From NCBI GenBank assembly GCA_038501625.1, contig JAZAYU010000172.1, positions 434,001 to 498,000 on the forward strand: a DNA stretch of 64,000 bases, read 5' to 3'. This DNA comes from Corbicula japonica. Taxonomy: Eukaryota > Mollusca > Bivalvia > Venerida > Cyrenidae. Under the pieces are notes generated by a model, which worked only from the letters and a program-made list of their open reading frames with translations, was not told where the DNA came from and searched no databases. Shown here one piece after another: positions 1-13,272 of the stretch. Numbering within the stretch: the first letter of the stretch is position 1; each line of letters begins with the position of its first letter. Position numbers and translations under genes: made by a program.

Positions 1-453
1 ATATCAGTAATTGCCACATTCAAATGACATTGCCTCCATCCAAAGCCACATACAAAGATTCAAACGTGTAGTCTCAGGTCAGATTAATATGGCACATGGA
101 AATCAAAATGGTCTTAATGGTTTTAAACAGAAAACAGCAAGCGAAGGGTGTCTGTTTATTGCACCCAGCTACATTGTAACGATTATAAACAGCCGGATTT
201 TAGACAAATAAGATTATAGACAAAACGTTCAAATAGCCTGTATTATGCAATAACTGTGAAATTGAAAATAATTCAGTCAATTTCTAAGCTGAAATAAATA
301 TACTTTTGACTACGCAGCAGTTTTCATACTATGATTGACACACAAACTTTTGGTGTGCTCCTTTCATCTATTAAGTGACATTTATGAGAGTGCGAAGTAT
401 TGCAGTTACACATGAATATAAAACTATGTTATTATCATCAAGTTCAACTACTG

Positions 454-3046
454 TTACAGTACTGTGAACGTTTTAGGTTACAAACGAAACTCACGATACA
501 CCATAAACGGACGCACATTAAACGTTAGACGGATGCACCATACACTATAGACGCACGATAGACGTTGCACGATAGGCGATACACGTTTCTGACATACAAA
601 TAGTGGTGCTTCGATCTTAATTTAACGAAAATGATTTTTTTCGCAATGCAAATTAAAGTATAATCAGTAGTACGAACGTGTGTTTTGCTGATATATTAAT
701 CTTTTTTTTCAATTAATTGACTTTGCTGTCAATTGAAACAACAATAACATTCGAATTTTTAATTTTTGTGAAGACTCGGATTTACACAAGCAAACTGTAA
801 CTGGATGCTAGGAAGATACATTTTCATGACTGTAATGGATAATTCTCATAGTTTTTAAACTGATGATTAAATAAAAATATCATGGAATGACTGAGCATGG
901 AAATAGACATATTTATGGATGAGCAATCGATTCGGATAAAAAAATTAAGTGGGTTTTTCTACATTCAGTAACATGGAAAAGGATCCCTAAGCGCTTTGGA
1001 AAACATCATTGCAAACATTCCACAAATGGCGTCCACCTTTCAAACTAAGTCTATAGAAATTATTATTTAGTAGTCTCTTACCTGAAAAAAATGGATGTAA
1101 ACAAAGCTTGATTTTTAACAATATTATTACTAGTACAATCTTAGTTTATTCTCCATTTTTAATTCCTAACACATGCAAAATAATACAGATTAAATCCTAT
1201 TAAGAGGAAATGGATAATATATAATATTAAATATTCATATACAAATGTACTGTGAGTAATATTGAATCATTTTGAAATGAATTTCGGACCAAACAAAATA
1301 ATAGAAGTCTACTTCACAAATAATTTGACAGTTTTCCATGCGTTCAATGATTCTGCATGTAAATATATTTCTGGCATTATTCGCAAATTTATTGGGGTAT
1401 GCAATATTTCCCAAACGTATTTGTCGAAGTCATGATATAATTTTGTGTGATAAAAAATTTGTCGCGATAAACACATTTGGAATGTTTTTCCCCAACATGT
1501 AGCTTTTAATATCTGAGGTATCTTAACTTTATTGTTATTGTTATTGTTATTTTTGTAGCATTTTGACCCCAGTAAGTGTTTTAAGAATATTCTATTCTTT
1601 AAAACATGTAGAATTATACAAATGAACCACACTTAAGTAAAAATGGTTGATATTTTATATAAAATATCCCTACATATGTACTTTGATTAGTGTAAATGAA
1701 TTTTAAAGGGTTAACAAATAAAACTGGTTTGGAACACATATTATTTGATAGTTTTCAAATGTTTTTAAGGATTTTGCATCTGAATATGTTTCTCTCATTC
1801 TTTGCAACTGAATTGGATTACATTTAGCCTGAAAAGTATTGGTCAAAGTCATTCTATTATTTTTATGATTAATAGTTTGCCGCGACAAGAGTCGTTTGGA
1901 ATTTTTTCCCCATTAAGTTGTTTTAAATATCCCAGGTAAGCTATTTGTCATTTTTTGTAAGATTCTGGCCCCAGTAAATGTTTTCAGCATGTTTTTATTC
2001 CTTAAAACCTGTCAAATAATATAAAAACATGAGGAGAGGAGAAAACAGTTATTAGCATGCATTATATAATGTTTACATATAAACGTTCTTGGATAATTCT
2101 TCGTGAATATCTTGGAATGCATTTTGCCGAAAAATGTATTTGGTATAAATCATGTAACCATTTTGTACTAAAAATAATTTGTTACCACAAGACGTGTTTG
2201 ACTTGTTTTCTCAGTTTTCCCCCGGTTGATCAAATAATGGGATTATCTGTTGATATGATGATCCAGGGACAAGAATCTTATGGGACGGAGTCTAAGAAAA
2301 ATCAAATTGCTTCTTTTATTTAATATACCTTTTTTAAATTGTCAAGACACATTTTCAACCTGTGTAGTGGGATACTACGGTTTCAAATGGCATTTTAGTT
2401 TTTTTGTTAATCTAGATGATTATTACTGGCTTCACTGCATTGCTATATAAGATGCCTTGATTTAATATACAAGGCACCAAAATAATTCATAAACACTGTG
2501 CCAGGACATTTCACATCTGTCAAATCGTTTCATTTCATCTGCTAATCCAGTTCTATTTCAGCTTAAGGTCTTAGACAACAGCGTCATTGTTGAAAGAGGA
2601 AGACATTCTTGACAACGATGCTAAATTAACTATCTCCAGAATGTATTATCCACTTAAATATCCACGATTTTATTTAAATATTTTCACTTCCGTGTTTTTT
2701 ATTTGTTGTTGTTGTTGACGGGAGTGGTCTAAAATGATTAAAATCCAAACCTTAATAACGTAGGCTGTTTCACACTGTGTATATACATACCGGTACTACC
2801 AATTAATATATTTCGTGTAAGAGATTTCTTAAAAGTGAAAATGCTTTCAAATATTCGACGATTGATTAAATTTGCATATGCGACAAACGGATGCACGTTA
2901 CACGATGCACGTTACACGATTAGACGCACGATGCAAGATAGACGATAGACGGAAGCACGATACACGATAAACGAACGCACGATAGACGTTAGACGGACGC
3001 ACGATACACGCAAATTTTGTAACTTCAAACGTTCACAGTACTGTAA
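454..3046. mobile_element. Candidate 2.6-kb inverted-repeat element with hexameric-like internal repeats
   Basis: The left end reads TTACAGTACTGTGAACGTTT and the right end is its reverse complement, with similarity continuing about 10 bp further inward. Just inside each end lie GC-richer repeats built from words such as ACGATAGACG, GACGCACGATA and TAGACGGACGCAC (about 490-580 and 2880-3010), both in the same direct orientation. The interior is AT-rich and has no supportable coding region. No clear target duplication was found, so this could also be two independent copies of one short repeat. Confidence 0.45.
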
Positions 3047-3119
3047 GCAACTCGATGTACTGGATCAAAATTGATTATGCTTACTTGCGAAACATTAAAT
3101 TGCGTTCTACCCAGGTCAG

Positions 3120-3240
3120 GGCATTTTGATTACTGGTACTGCTCGACAAAACCGAGCCTGCATTGATTCTGTATCTGTCATGCTCGGCTGCTTTCAATGT
3201 TCTCCTGTTTTGTTTATTTCAATAGTTCTTCTAAAATTAG
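3120..3240 (+). repeat. Dispersed repeat, family 'ACCGAGCCTGCA'
   Basis: It contains ACCGAGCCTGCATTGA and TCGGCTGCTTTCAATGTTCT. The same blocks recur in reverse at 4440-4545 and as two tandem units at 44050-44245. The class is unknown. Confidence 0.5.
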
Positions 3241-4439
3241 CTTTGTTTAATATTTCGGCCAGTTTGATTATGGGTGGTTTCAAAATCCCAGCAACTATGG
3301 ATTTGAAAATTTCACTTATTGTTTCATTTTTAAATATTTGAAAGTTATTATTGTTTTTTATTTACAGTGAACATTTGACTGCAACGAAACACATATTACA
3401 TAAAAGTATTTTATAAAACATATGCGGTGCACATTTTTCAAGCAGATTTCTCGGCAAATGTTTTTTCGACAATTAATACAAAAACAGTTTGTAATCAAAG
3501 CCCTCTAGATGTTTTCTCTGACTGTAATAACTTTTTTGGGTTACATGCACACAGAGTTTCTTCTTTTTTCAGGTATTTTATTATATCTTTAATGGCTGGA
3601 ATGAAACTGGAATTCCTGTTACATTGCGGGGATTATTGTATCACATTTACGCCCCACTTGCTTCCAACCATTTCAGTGCTTTGATTTACTCAGGTTTATG
3701 ATAGAGCGAGAGCATGCGTTTATAAATTTTAACTGTTTAAAAAAGACGTCTCAAATTAGTATTGAAAACGGAAAACCAATGGGTTACCGGCTAGGAACGG
3801 TATTGAAAAACATTTTGCCATATGTATTTTTAACCACGTTTTTACAAACATGCAAAATCCTTTATTTAAAATTTTTATTTTTTTATTGATTAAGATGTTT
3901 TGCTATTTGAGCTAAAAAATAAAATTAACACAATGAGGCTATAAAATACTTGCAAAAATAGCATAAAATAAAGATAACTTGGTTTTGCGAAATATAACGC
4001 CAGTATAGTCTTTATGAATAAACGCATTTTAACACGAATGCCATTCATTTCTTAAAAAGAACTTGAACCTCCTGTACTTGTGCAAGAGCTTTTCAAAGGT
4101 CGTCAGTATAATTTAATATTATTATTTTCCTTAATATGATTGAACAATTAGATGGGCATAAAACGAGGTATTCGTCCTTGACCGTCAATAAAACAGTATA
4201 GCTTTCTTTGATTACTCATTTTTATCTTATCTTTTTTGTTGTTTTCCGCGAATTATTACTAAAGTAAAGACGATTTGGCTGTTTTGTACTTTGATTATTA
4301 TCATTCTGGAGTTTGTAATTGTTGCGATTTTACCGTAATTGTGTTTTCCACACAGGGAGTTTGTTCTATCCTTTTTAACAAACTATGGGCGCAGCTAATT
4401 ATTTGGTTAACAATTGCAGGTAATAGACGTAAGCCTTAT

Positions 4440-4545
4440 CGTTTACTCTAAGGAATAATTGAATTGATGGAAAAGAACATTGAAAGCCACCAAATACGAC
4501 CGATGTCAAAATAATGTAGGCTCTGTTAGATAGAGCCCGTTCCTG
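4440..4545 (-). repeat. Dispersed repeat, family 'ACCGAGCCTGCA' (reverse copy)
   Basis: Read on the minus strand it gives AGAGCCTACATTATTTTG and TTGGTGGCTTTCAATGTTC, matching the copies at 3120-3240 and 44050-44245. Confidence 0.5.
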
Positions 4546-7337
4546 GACAGTAAAGGATGTGCATATTACTGTCCATGCCTCCAAGCACCTGTTTAGAGAG
4601 CTAATTAATATGTACACAAGTTTTTGTATCATGCTCGACGGCCTTCATAATGACTTTCCTTTGAAACTCACAAATCTTTGCACAACACAAATAAAGAACA
4701 AAGTCTTACTGTTTCTTATAGCGTTTATATTTTACTTAGCACTGGAACAAAAGCTTGCAAAATCTTCTAAGCCGTATTCATAAGTTACATAAAACATAAC
4801 TGTAACAGACATTATATGTACATCCCGACCATTTACATATTTAATTAGATATATTTTTCTCAATCGATATGTAAATGTATCATAATATTAATGTCTGCAT
4901 GACATATGTACAAACACCGTATAGTTTCCTCGTATTTAAAAAGAACTCTCTGAAAGCGTTGATGCCCAAAGCTGAATTACCATAAATATTTAACCAATAC
5001 ACACAGCTCGTGCATTAAACGAATAAAAACACCTCTTGATGTTACATTCAACGGACCTTATGAAATCAAACCACATAGTTTGCTTCGCTTAACTGGCGGA
5101 AAATATCTTTCTTGTGGTGTGATGTGAGATTTCCTCATTAATGTAGACACTACTAGAAACCTATAATTTTGAAATGTTTATATTCAACAGGTGGCGTCGT
5201 CATCAGCGATCAGATTCAAATATATCAAGTTGAACGCGTTTCTTCTTACGTCAGTGTTAAGATCGATGGACATAAGGAAAGAAATACTTTTACATTTGAT
5301 TGATTAATATGTTTACCCTTTTGTTACGCACAAGCCACTAGAAGGATTTAAACTGACAATGTCACCAAGATCTTTTATTAAAAGCACTCAGTCTGACATA
5401 ATTCAGTACAATAATGACGTCATACAGGAGATATGGTGCACTTAAATATTTCAATGTGTTGTTCGGTGAAATGATATCCTGGAATTAAAGTCCAGAGATA
5501 CAGAAATGACGATTTTGTTTTAGATATTGGAGAAGGCTTTGCAATATTATAATCAATCGTAATGGATTCCTATAAGGTTATGCGAAAAGGAAAACATCTG
5601 CGGTCTATGAAATTGACATGTAGTTCAGATAGACAAACCCTATCAAAAAGCATGATATCTATTATCTATCTGTGTATTATATTATTTTACTTGGTTGGTT
5701 ATGCAAATGAAAATAAGAAACGTACGTCGTACAGAAAACAGTTCAACACAAAATCTTTATAACCCTGAAGAACAAAACTTATAACAAACTTACTTAGTTT
5801 GATATACCTCATCCCGTTTGGACCCCCTTCCCTCGCCCCCTCTCAAAAACGGTTTTCAATTAGAAATTGTCATCTGTTTAGATATTATAAAAAATTATAC
5901 ATTTTACACTCAACACAGTTTAAAATTGATATGTTTAGAACTTGATTGATTTGAATTATGTGTCTTACAAAGTACATTCAAATCAGGCTCTTGTTAAACC
6001 GCATTGCCTTACCACAATTATTCTAATAATTCCCGCAGTAAATTACCTCAATTAAAAGTACTCTGTAATTATTTGTTACAATTTTGTTTGCTAAATATGT
6101 ATCCCATGCTGGGATTTAATAACACAGTCATTTTGAATGGAATGATTTTGCAGGTTTTTAATATTACGAATAGCTTAATGAACCATTAAAAGGTTTAAAT
6201 TTGATTTTCTTATTGCTCATATTACGATTTTAAATCCTATCTTGAAAACAGCGCATGTTTCCCGGAAAACTTTATACGAAAATTTAGAGGAGAAAATGAG
6301 ATCACGTCAAAACTGTACTAAGCCAATGAATACTAATAACCAAAGAAAGAAAATTACAAACCTTAGTAAACGAATTCGTTCTCTGGAATCTTTTATCATG
6401 ATTGAACTCAGGAACAATTTTAAGACAGATTTCCTATTAATATTCATTTTTTCATGACGTTCATTTCGAGCAGGATTTTAAATTGCATCTTCTCATCACT
6501 TGTAAAAGTTTATGACTTGACTATGTGTAATTTAAATATTTTAATTTGAAAATCTTACTGAATTTTCTCATTTTTTCCAAATAAATTTTAATTGACTATA
6601 ATAATCAAATGTTCCCTTTATATCAAAAACTTTAATCCAAAGCTCCTTTTACCAGTTTCTGGGACCAATGGAAAAATCTAATTTGGGCCGACAAAGATTA
6701 AAAAGGGTTTATTATTTAGTTTAAAAATGTTGGAACTTGTTTACCTTTTTTCTCTGAAGTCGCATTCAGTTCATGTTTTTAGTTCAGTCTTTAAAAGTAA
6801 TATTAAGTTCATTTTAACTAAAACTTGAAACTTTGTACAAAAAGAAATCATAACTTTGTACGCATAGAATATTGTTTATGAAACCAAAACTTTGTACGCA
6901 TAGAACATTTATCCACGAATCCAGAATTTGAAACCAAGACTACGTTTTTACGCAAAAAAGACAGAACCCGGTACGCAGAAATCATTGAACGTACGGAATA
7001 CAATACAACTGTGGACTAAGAAATATTTTGTGAATTATTACATTTGAGACAAAAAAACAATTAATGTCCAAAAATCGAAACTTTCACACAAATACACAAA
7101 AATATATCGATGAAAACATTGTATGAGAATAACTCCAAGACTAAAAATCAGAACTGTGTCAGTCGAAAACATCAAACCTGTGTCTTTGGCAGCATAGAAA
7201 AGTTTACAGGAACAATAGTTTAGAAAACAAACGACACATTATTTCAAAACTTTGTATAAACGTTGTTCACAGAGAACGATGTACAAACGTGAATTCTGGA
7301 CGTGAAAACTGTTTTTCCTAGAAAAATCACGAATTTC

Positions 7338-7640
7338 AGAAAATATGTATGTCATGAATTGCCACACTCAGAAAACACAAGATAATCTCGCAGCAAAAAA
7401 GGAAAATAAAGACTGGGTTAATAAGAACATCAAATTCAAATAAGAAAACACCCTATGGGGTCACTACATTAGAACGGTCAGTGACAATACAATTTGACAC
7501 TGGGGTTAACACAAGGTTTTAGGATGCACCAAACTCAAGCTTGCCCGAACAGGTTCTTATTTAAAAACAAACAAGTACAATTGCTTTGGTGAAAAAATCT
7601 CCAACCCACTTATCAACTCGACAAAATTGCATGTAAAAGT
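7338..7640 (-). repeat. Dispersed repeat R1 (reverse orientation)
   Basis: It starts with ATTGCCACACTCAGAAAACA, then has an AACGGTCAGTGACAAT block and an AGGTTCTTATTT..CTTTGGTGAA end. Related copies are scattered over the whole window (for example 12556-12740, 14776-15070, 53640-53875, 61965-62290). It has no coding capacity and its class is undetermined (SINE or MITE-like). Confidence 0.6.
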
Positions 7641-7880
7641 ACGCAAACATATAGAACATACGAAGCTAATAGCATTGTCAAGCAAAAAGAGCAGGAACTC
7701 AATGACCTTACCGAGACCAGAGCTCCTGGAGTCAAATCAGCAAGAACACGGTGACAGGGATAAAAGAAACAGATTGAGTTTCTAGATTCTTTCCCAACAA
7801 ACCTGCATAAATTCTTAAATTCCTACCACCGTCGTTCAAACAACGAGCATAACAATCAAAAGTAGATGGGTTAATCACCA

Positions 7881-8026
7881 GGGCTGAAGGTTATAAAGCT
7901 GAGATTGGAAACCAGTCTCAAATCTCAAGCATCTGATTGGCTGAAATGGCGACTGGTCGCCATTTCAGCCAATCAGATGCTTGAGATTTGAGACTGGTTT
8001 CCATGCTCAGTTTTATAACCTTGGGC
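7881..8026. mobile_element. Palindromic MITE copy 1 (about 145 bp)
   Basis: It is a near-perfect palindrome. The arms contain AACCAGTCTCAAATCTCAAG and CATCTGATTGGCTGAAATGG, and the centre is GGCGACTGGTCGCC. The ends read GGCTGAAGGTTATAAA and TTTATAACCTTGGGC. Further copies are at 18971, 38666 and 42105, with remnants at 45399, 47340 and 58129. Confidence 0.85.
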
Positions 8027-10317
8027 ACAGGCAGCAGAGCGTTGTAGAACATCATGTTGGTAAATGGTAACCTTTTATTTTTAATTTACAGATGGTTTTG
8101 ACGAATAAAGTGGAGAAATCAACATTTTCCTTTTATTTTCTTTACTTTATTAAGTCTTCATAAAATAAACTGCCTGTGAAATATCTTGTTGCAATGGTGA
8201 TTTTTAATTGCACACGTATTTTGGTATTGTGTCTTGGTATCTCCGATGAAACTTACAAAACGTTTAACTCACCTTGCGGTACCGATAACCCGTTTATAAA
8301 GTTTTCTGTTATGCAAAGATTATGTTCATTGAAATCTTTAATATCGCTACAAGCTCAAGAAAAGAAACAAGCTGTGAGATATAAACCCCGTAAGATGTTG
8401 CACGAGGAACATCACCGTCTAAAAACCGAAAATTTTCAATATAAAAATTAAAATCATACCCTTTATCATAATTTTAATATAGTTAATATTGGTGTCTTTG
8501 TCTCGTGTACATGTACATTGAGTTATTAATTGTTTTTGATAATATGATTATTTTTCGTCAACTAGACTGTTTGTTAATGTGTACTTTGCTTATCTTTGAA
8601 TGGAAGTCTATTGAGAAAGTCATCTGGTAAACGAATCTTATGAAAAGCCTTTTTATGTCATTGTTTCGTCCGAAGCAAGTGCAATCTTGGCATTTACATC
8701 ATCAACCTTTAAGAATGCAATTTAGCGATTCCTTTGGAAAGCCCTACGTTTTCTATTCCATTTATTTGTTGACATGTCATATCTTATAAAACCAGTTAAG
8801 TGCAATTATGGACAGGTTACATTTTATAAAACCATTAAAGTGCAATTATGTCGTTCTTAATTTTCCTCTTCTACATTTTTCTGATGACTATAGAGCCTCT
8901 GTCAGTTAATGACAAAAGAACCAATTTGTATGTTCCGTCAGCACTTGTAAGGCCACACCTTTTCCTTTGGACCATTTCGTGTTTGTTCCGGATACTTTTA
9001 TAATTTCCAAGCTAAAATGACACGAGTTATATGACACTTCTTGACACTAAGTAAATGTCACAGCCCAATATGGTTCCAACTGCCTTTTTGAGGAACATAG
9101 TCTTTGTCAAATTCTGGGCTGTGATAATTTAATTTACATTGTACCTTTTAAGTAAAAATTGTTTGATGTCACCACAACCAATGTCGTAATGTGCTTAAGT
9201 TCAGCTCTTCGTTTTAAACATTTCTTTCAAAAGCTGTGCAGAAATTGAATGAGTGGCTAACGAACGTACGCATATAGGAACGGTTTTAGTAGTTGAAAAT
9301 GTGCATTCGAATTTACTTTCTAAAACATCGGTAATTATCTTCATGACTTTAAAATGTTATTAATCTGAAAATACCACAACCCAGTTTCATGGTAGCCTTT
9401 ATATGCACACCGTCGTTTAGGTCTAAATCATAATCTTTGATGTTTATTTGTGTAAAAAGCATCAATCTCAAACGGAAGTCCATATTTGGGACATAAAAAT
9501 TGCGGATTTTATAGTGTTTTTTACAGGAAGATCGCATTGAATAACGCCAGCTTGCTTACAGCACATCTGGATGTGGCCATTCCTGATATACATACTATAC
9601 TTTTTTACTTCGAATTTTAGAATAGTATCGTCAAAAAGAATGTTTAAAACGTCTTAAAGTATATATGTCTAACATAATGTTTTTCACATTAATGAGAATG
9701 ATAGAACACATATCATTACATCATCATTCAGTCCGTCATTTTTTTAGTTAATGGTTAATGTAAACAGAAAACTCTACCTCTTTAACGGCAGATTTAACAC
9801 TAGAATTGCATTTCAAAAAATGTTTCTATCGCATATGCACTTATAAGAATATGTTTTTCATTACAACGAACTTTGAAATAGAAATCGCAGAAAAAAACAT
9901 TTGAGTTAAAAGATTAATTTCGTATTTGTTATATAATATTTAATATTTTTATTAATACATTTGCACAAAAAGCGACGTTGATTTATATGAAAAGTGATCT
10001 TAATTACCTACGTAATACGGTAATACATGTACGTCTGTGCGCTATCTCGATATATTTTCACTGATTTTCAAAGGAATGTGACGGTAAAAAGAGCACTAAA
10101 GCATACCTATTATAATGACCAATTCTGTTCCAATTCTAGTTAACTATACACAATACTTACACAATCATGTAAAATGTAACAGAACGTCGGAGAACATATA
10201 GCATTCTGTGTAGTAATAAAAGGTTGTTTTGGTGAAAAGGGAGGGTTGTGAATGGAGTGTATGAATTAATGATCATAACAGTATTGATTGAAAGTACGGG
10301 TAGACGTTTTACAACAT
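8027..10317. other. Non-coding interval
   Basis: No coding region is supported. A 47-bp near-duplicate (TTATAAAACCAGTTAAGTGC / TTATAAAACCATTAAAGTGC) lies at about 8785-8850. A fragment of repeat R1 (ATGTGGCCATTCCTGATA) lies near 9571. Confidence 0.45.
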
Positions 10318-10440
10318 ATATGAAAAAAGTAAAATATGCATATCAGGAATTGCAACATTCAGAAAAAAAACAGCCTGCCAACACAGCCAAGAAGAAGAAA
10401 AGGGAGAGATCATGGTTAATAAAATGATCATTTTCAAAAC
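10318..10440 (-). repeat. Dispersed repeat R1, left part, interrupted by an insertion
   Basis: It contains ATATGCATATCAGGAATTGC and AGCCAAGAAGAAGAAAAG, the reverse form of R1. The repeat is cut at 10440 and resumes at 12548, on the far side of the 2.1-kb insertion. Confidence 0.65.
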
Positions 10441-12547
10441 GGATCAACAGTCAAATAGGCCTCAAGTCATATAGGCCACAAGTCAAATAGGCCACAAAAA
10501 GTCAAATAGGCCACATTTGATTTTGAAAAAAGTCAAATAGGCCACAAAAATATGCCACAATTTTATTTTATTTATAAAGACTTTACTATCATTGTGTTAG
10601 CATGTGCTGAGTCATTTTATGATGTTTTATAAAATATTTTTCCACAAGTTGTTTCATTGATTATGCATTTTGTACGAAGCAACATGTGCTTTTTCCAGAT
10701 TTTGGCCCACAACCATCATGACTGAACAAGTAGGCAAACAATTGAAAAAATATTGAAACAAAAGAAAAGAACATATTTTTAATTCCAATTTAAACAAAAA
10801 AAAAAACAAATATCACAATGAAAAAATGTTTTATATGAACAAAATAAGTAATACACTCTTCCAGTCATCGATCAGAACAACAATAAACATCACTTATGTG
10901 TCAATATGCTCTTTTGATCAATGTCCTTAGTCTACACAATTCACTTCGTCTATATTAGCAGCAGAGAATCTAATATTGATGCAGTTGCAACATAAGCTGT
11001 GCATTTTGCATGGTCCGACATAGAACTTTGATAAAAATAAATTTCATTATTTATTTAATGTGACACCTTTGATCGAATCAGCACCTCTGACTGTGACTGC
11101 AAGTGTTGTAAATTGTGATTCATAAACAATGAGACACCCTGACAAAACTGATTAAATTAACACCTTGGGTAATGAAAGTGTGGGGAACAGATAAAGACTA
11201 TTACACAAATTTATTTACTTTTTGATAGCAGTCAAGTTGGTAAAGTAAAAAAGACAATCAGATGACGTTTTTATTTGTTCTATGTTTTCAGGATGACAAG
11301 CATAATTTTAAATATCAATTTAAAATGATACTTTTTAAAAACCCTAATGTAAATTTAAAAACAAAACTAAGTGTATACAGTAAACTTACAGTGATGACTG
11401 TTAGAATAGTGACAGCCAAATTTATGTCAAATGTCAATTGATGCAATATGATTGTTAAATAAACTCTCAAAATATGAAAGGTCATATGAACTTACTACAG
11501 ACATCAACTTCATTTAAGTTAACCCAGAGCTAAAAACTTCAAAATTAACAGGGCACTTAATTGGCAATTTTTGGGGCCCATGGTGGGCCCAATTCCCCTC
11601 TCAAAATAGTATGTGTTTTCCCCTTTCTCAGAAAAAATTCCCGTCCAAAATCTAAAATAAAATTAAAATGAACTCCAGAAAATACAGGTAATTGATAAAT
11701 TGATTTATTTGTAATTCTAGAGTCACAAAATATACTAGCTATTATAAAAATTGGTCGAAAACATTGTAATCACACTGTAATGATTAAGTGTGATACTTCA
11801 AAGTCAAAACATGCATATATGACTTAAAATTTCCTTTTTTGTCTTTATAGTCTTAAAACGACACAAAATTCCCCTTCCGAAGGGTATGGGTACCTGTCCC
11901 CAAAAGTTGTCTAGTTCCCTGATTAAACTTTAATTCAAATAATTATTATTATCTTGACAACAGTGATATTATTTATGATATTAATATTTTATTACCTGTT
12001 TTTACAATAATGTCTAGTTAACAGCATACCTTTTCCAGAATCACAAATCACATTAGGTGACAACATTTACATTGACTTATTGCAACCTTTAACAAATTGT
12101 AATAGATTAATAATATTGCAGGTAATATTATATCCTTCTTTATGGATGCGATTTGCACCCGAGACACAAACAAGATGTTTTTATTTACCATTAGTTCCAA
12201 TATTTTATCCTTAAATGTTAATCATTTTTAAACACTGTAAATCACACTTCGACTTAATTGTTGATTGTTTAACACCCTTTATACATTGCACAGCACATTT
12301 TAAACATTCATTAACATCTAAACATTTCTTAATTACATCAACTAAAAAAATTCTTAAATCTGATTTTCTTATGTAAACAAATGTGTGGCGTATTTAAATT
12401 TTTGTGGCCTATTTGATTTTTTGTGGCCTCTTAGATTTAAAAAATAAAATGTAGGCCCTATTTGACTTCTTTCTGTGGCCATTTTGACTTATTGTGGCCC
12501 AGTTGACTTGTTACCTATATGACTTGTGGCCTATTTGACTTGATGCC
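10441..12547. mobile_element. 2.1-kb inverted-repeat transposon with repeated GTCAAATAGGCC ends
   Basis: The left end has four spaced copies of GTCAAATAGGCCACAA-type words; the right end has the inverse (TTGTGGCCTATTTGAC) several times. The flanks carry an 8-bp duplication with one mismatch (TTCAAAAC / TTTAAAAC). The insertion splits a copy of repeat R1, which confirms both boundaries. The interior is AT-rich with no coding region, so it is non-autonomous. Duplication size is compatible with hAT or Mutator-like transposases; the class is not proven. Confidence 0.75.
11549..11921. mobile_element. Nested 373-bp MITE with CAGGG ends
   Basis: The ends read CAGGGCACTTAATTGGCAAT and, inverted, CAGGGAACTAGACAACTTTT, with imperfect inverted similarity through TTTTGGGG. 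ATTAA flanks both sides as a possible target duplication. It lies inside the larger 10441-12547 element. CAGGG ends recall hAT-type MITEs. Confidence 0.5.
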
Positions 12548-12555
12548 TTTAAAAC

Positions 12556-12740
12556 AGACTCCTTAAAAAATTAACAAAAATGAGAACCTGAGGGGTTACC
12601 GCCTAGGAACGGTCAGTGGCAAATCAAATTGCCACTGGGGGTTTAAACAAGGTTCTAGGATGCCACAACCTCACATTTGCCCCAACAGGTTCTCATATCA
12701 GCATACCAGTACAAGTTGTCTTGGTGAAATCAGACATCAA
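12556..12740 (-). repeat. Dispersed repeat R1, right part
   Basis: It contains AATGAGAACCTGAGGGGTTA, CCTAGGAACGGTCAGTGGCA and CAAGTTGTCTTGGTGAAATC. It continues the copy begun at 10318. Confidence 0.65.
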
Positions 12741-12880
12741 TAAGAAGGTACTTTTCTATTCTTATGTCAGATTTATATGTATAAGAGTTTGATTAAAACT
12801 ATCAATTTTACTGTTAATCAGAACTGCTCAGTTCTTTTACAGTTGTAATGAACAATATAAATAAAATATTTAAGATGATA

Positions 12881-12964
12881 GTGCCTCTAGCTGGGAGCGA
12901 ACCGTCATGGAGACTGCGCGTAGCCCTGCAATTCCTGCGACGCAACCAAGTGAGCTAACCGGGA
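12881..12964 (-). mobile_element. tRNA-derived SINE head, copy 1
   Basis: On the minus strand it has an A-box-like TTAGCTCACTTGGTTGCGTC and a B-box-like GGTTCGCTCCC. The 3' stem does not pair with the 5' stem, so this is a SINE rather than a tRNA gene. A second copy lies 245 bp away in the same orientation. Confidence 0.6.
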
Positions 12965-13126
12965 AAACCCCAAAAAAGGTTGATCGGATAGCCCTGATAC
13001 GTAACAATCACTGCCTGACATCGGTAACGGGTTATTAAACTGATAACTGTACTGACTATATGTACGGGGAGACTTTTTACGGCCGCCACATTGCACAAAT
13101 AGCGTTACTGTGAATTTCAAATGATA

Positions 13127-13217
13127 GTTCCTCTAGCTGGAAGCGAACCCGCACCGTCACGGCGACAACGCCTAGCCCTGCAATTCCTGCGACGCAACCA
13201 ATTGAGCTAACCGGGAC
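13127..13217 (-). mobile_element. tRNA-derived SINE head, copy 2
   Basis: On the minus strand it starts GTCCCGG, then A box TTAGCTCAATTGGTTGCG and B box GGTTCGCTTCC about 40 bp later. The acceptor stem does not pair. Sequence shared with copy 1 continues past the head (GTTGATCGGATAGCCCTGAT). Confidence 0.65.
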
Positions 13218-13272
13218 AACCCCCAAAAAGGTTGATCGGATAGCCCTGATATACCTATCAAACACTGCGTGA

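Larger units (their letters stand above)
3047..7310. other. Non-coding interval, AT-rich
   Basis: No coding region is supported. It holds two dispersed copies of a 'GAGCCTGCA..TTTCAATGTTC' repeat (3120-3240 forward, 4440-4545 reverse) that recurs at 44050-44245. A short repetitive patch of 'AAACTTTGTACGCATAGAA' words lies at about 6825-7010. Confidence 0.5.

Noticed and set aside
12881..13217. Possible tRNA genes on the minus strand
   Set aside because: A and B boxes are present but the acceptor stem does not pair, and two diverged copies with shared flanks are more like SINE heads.
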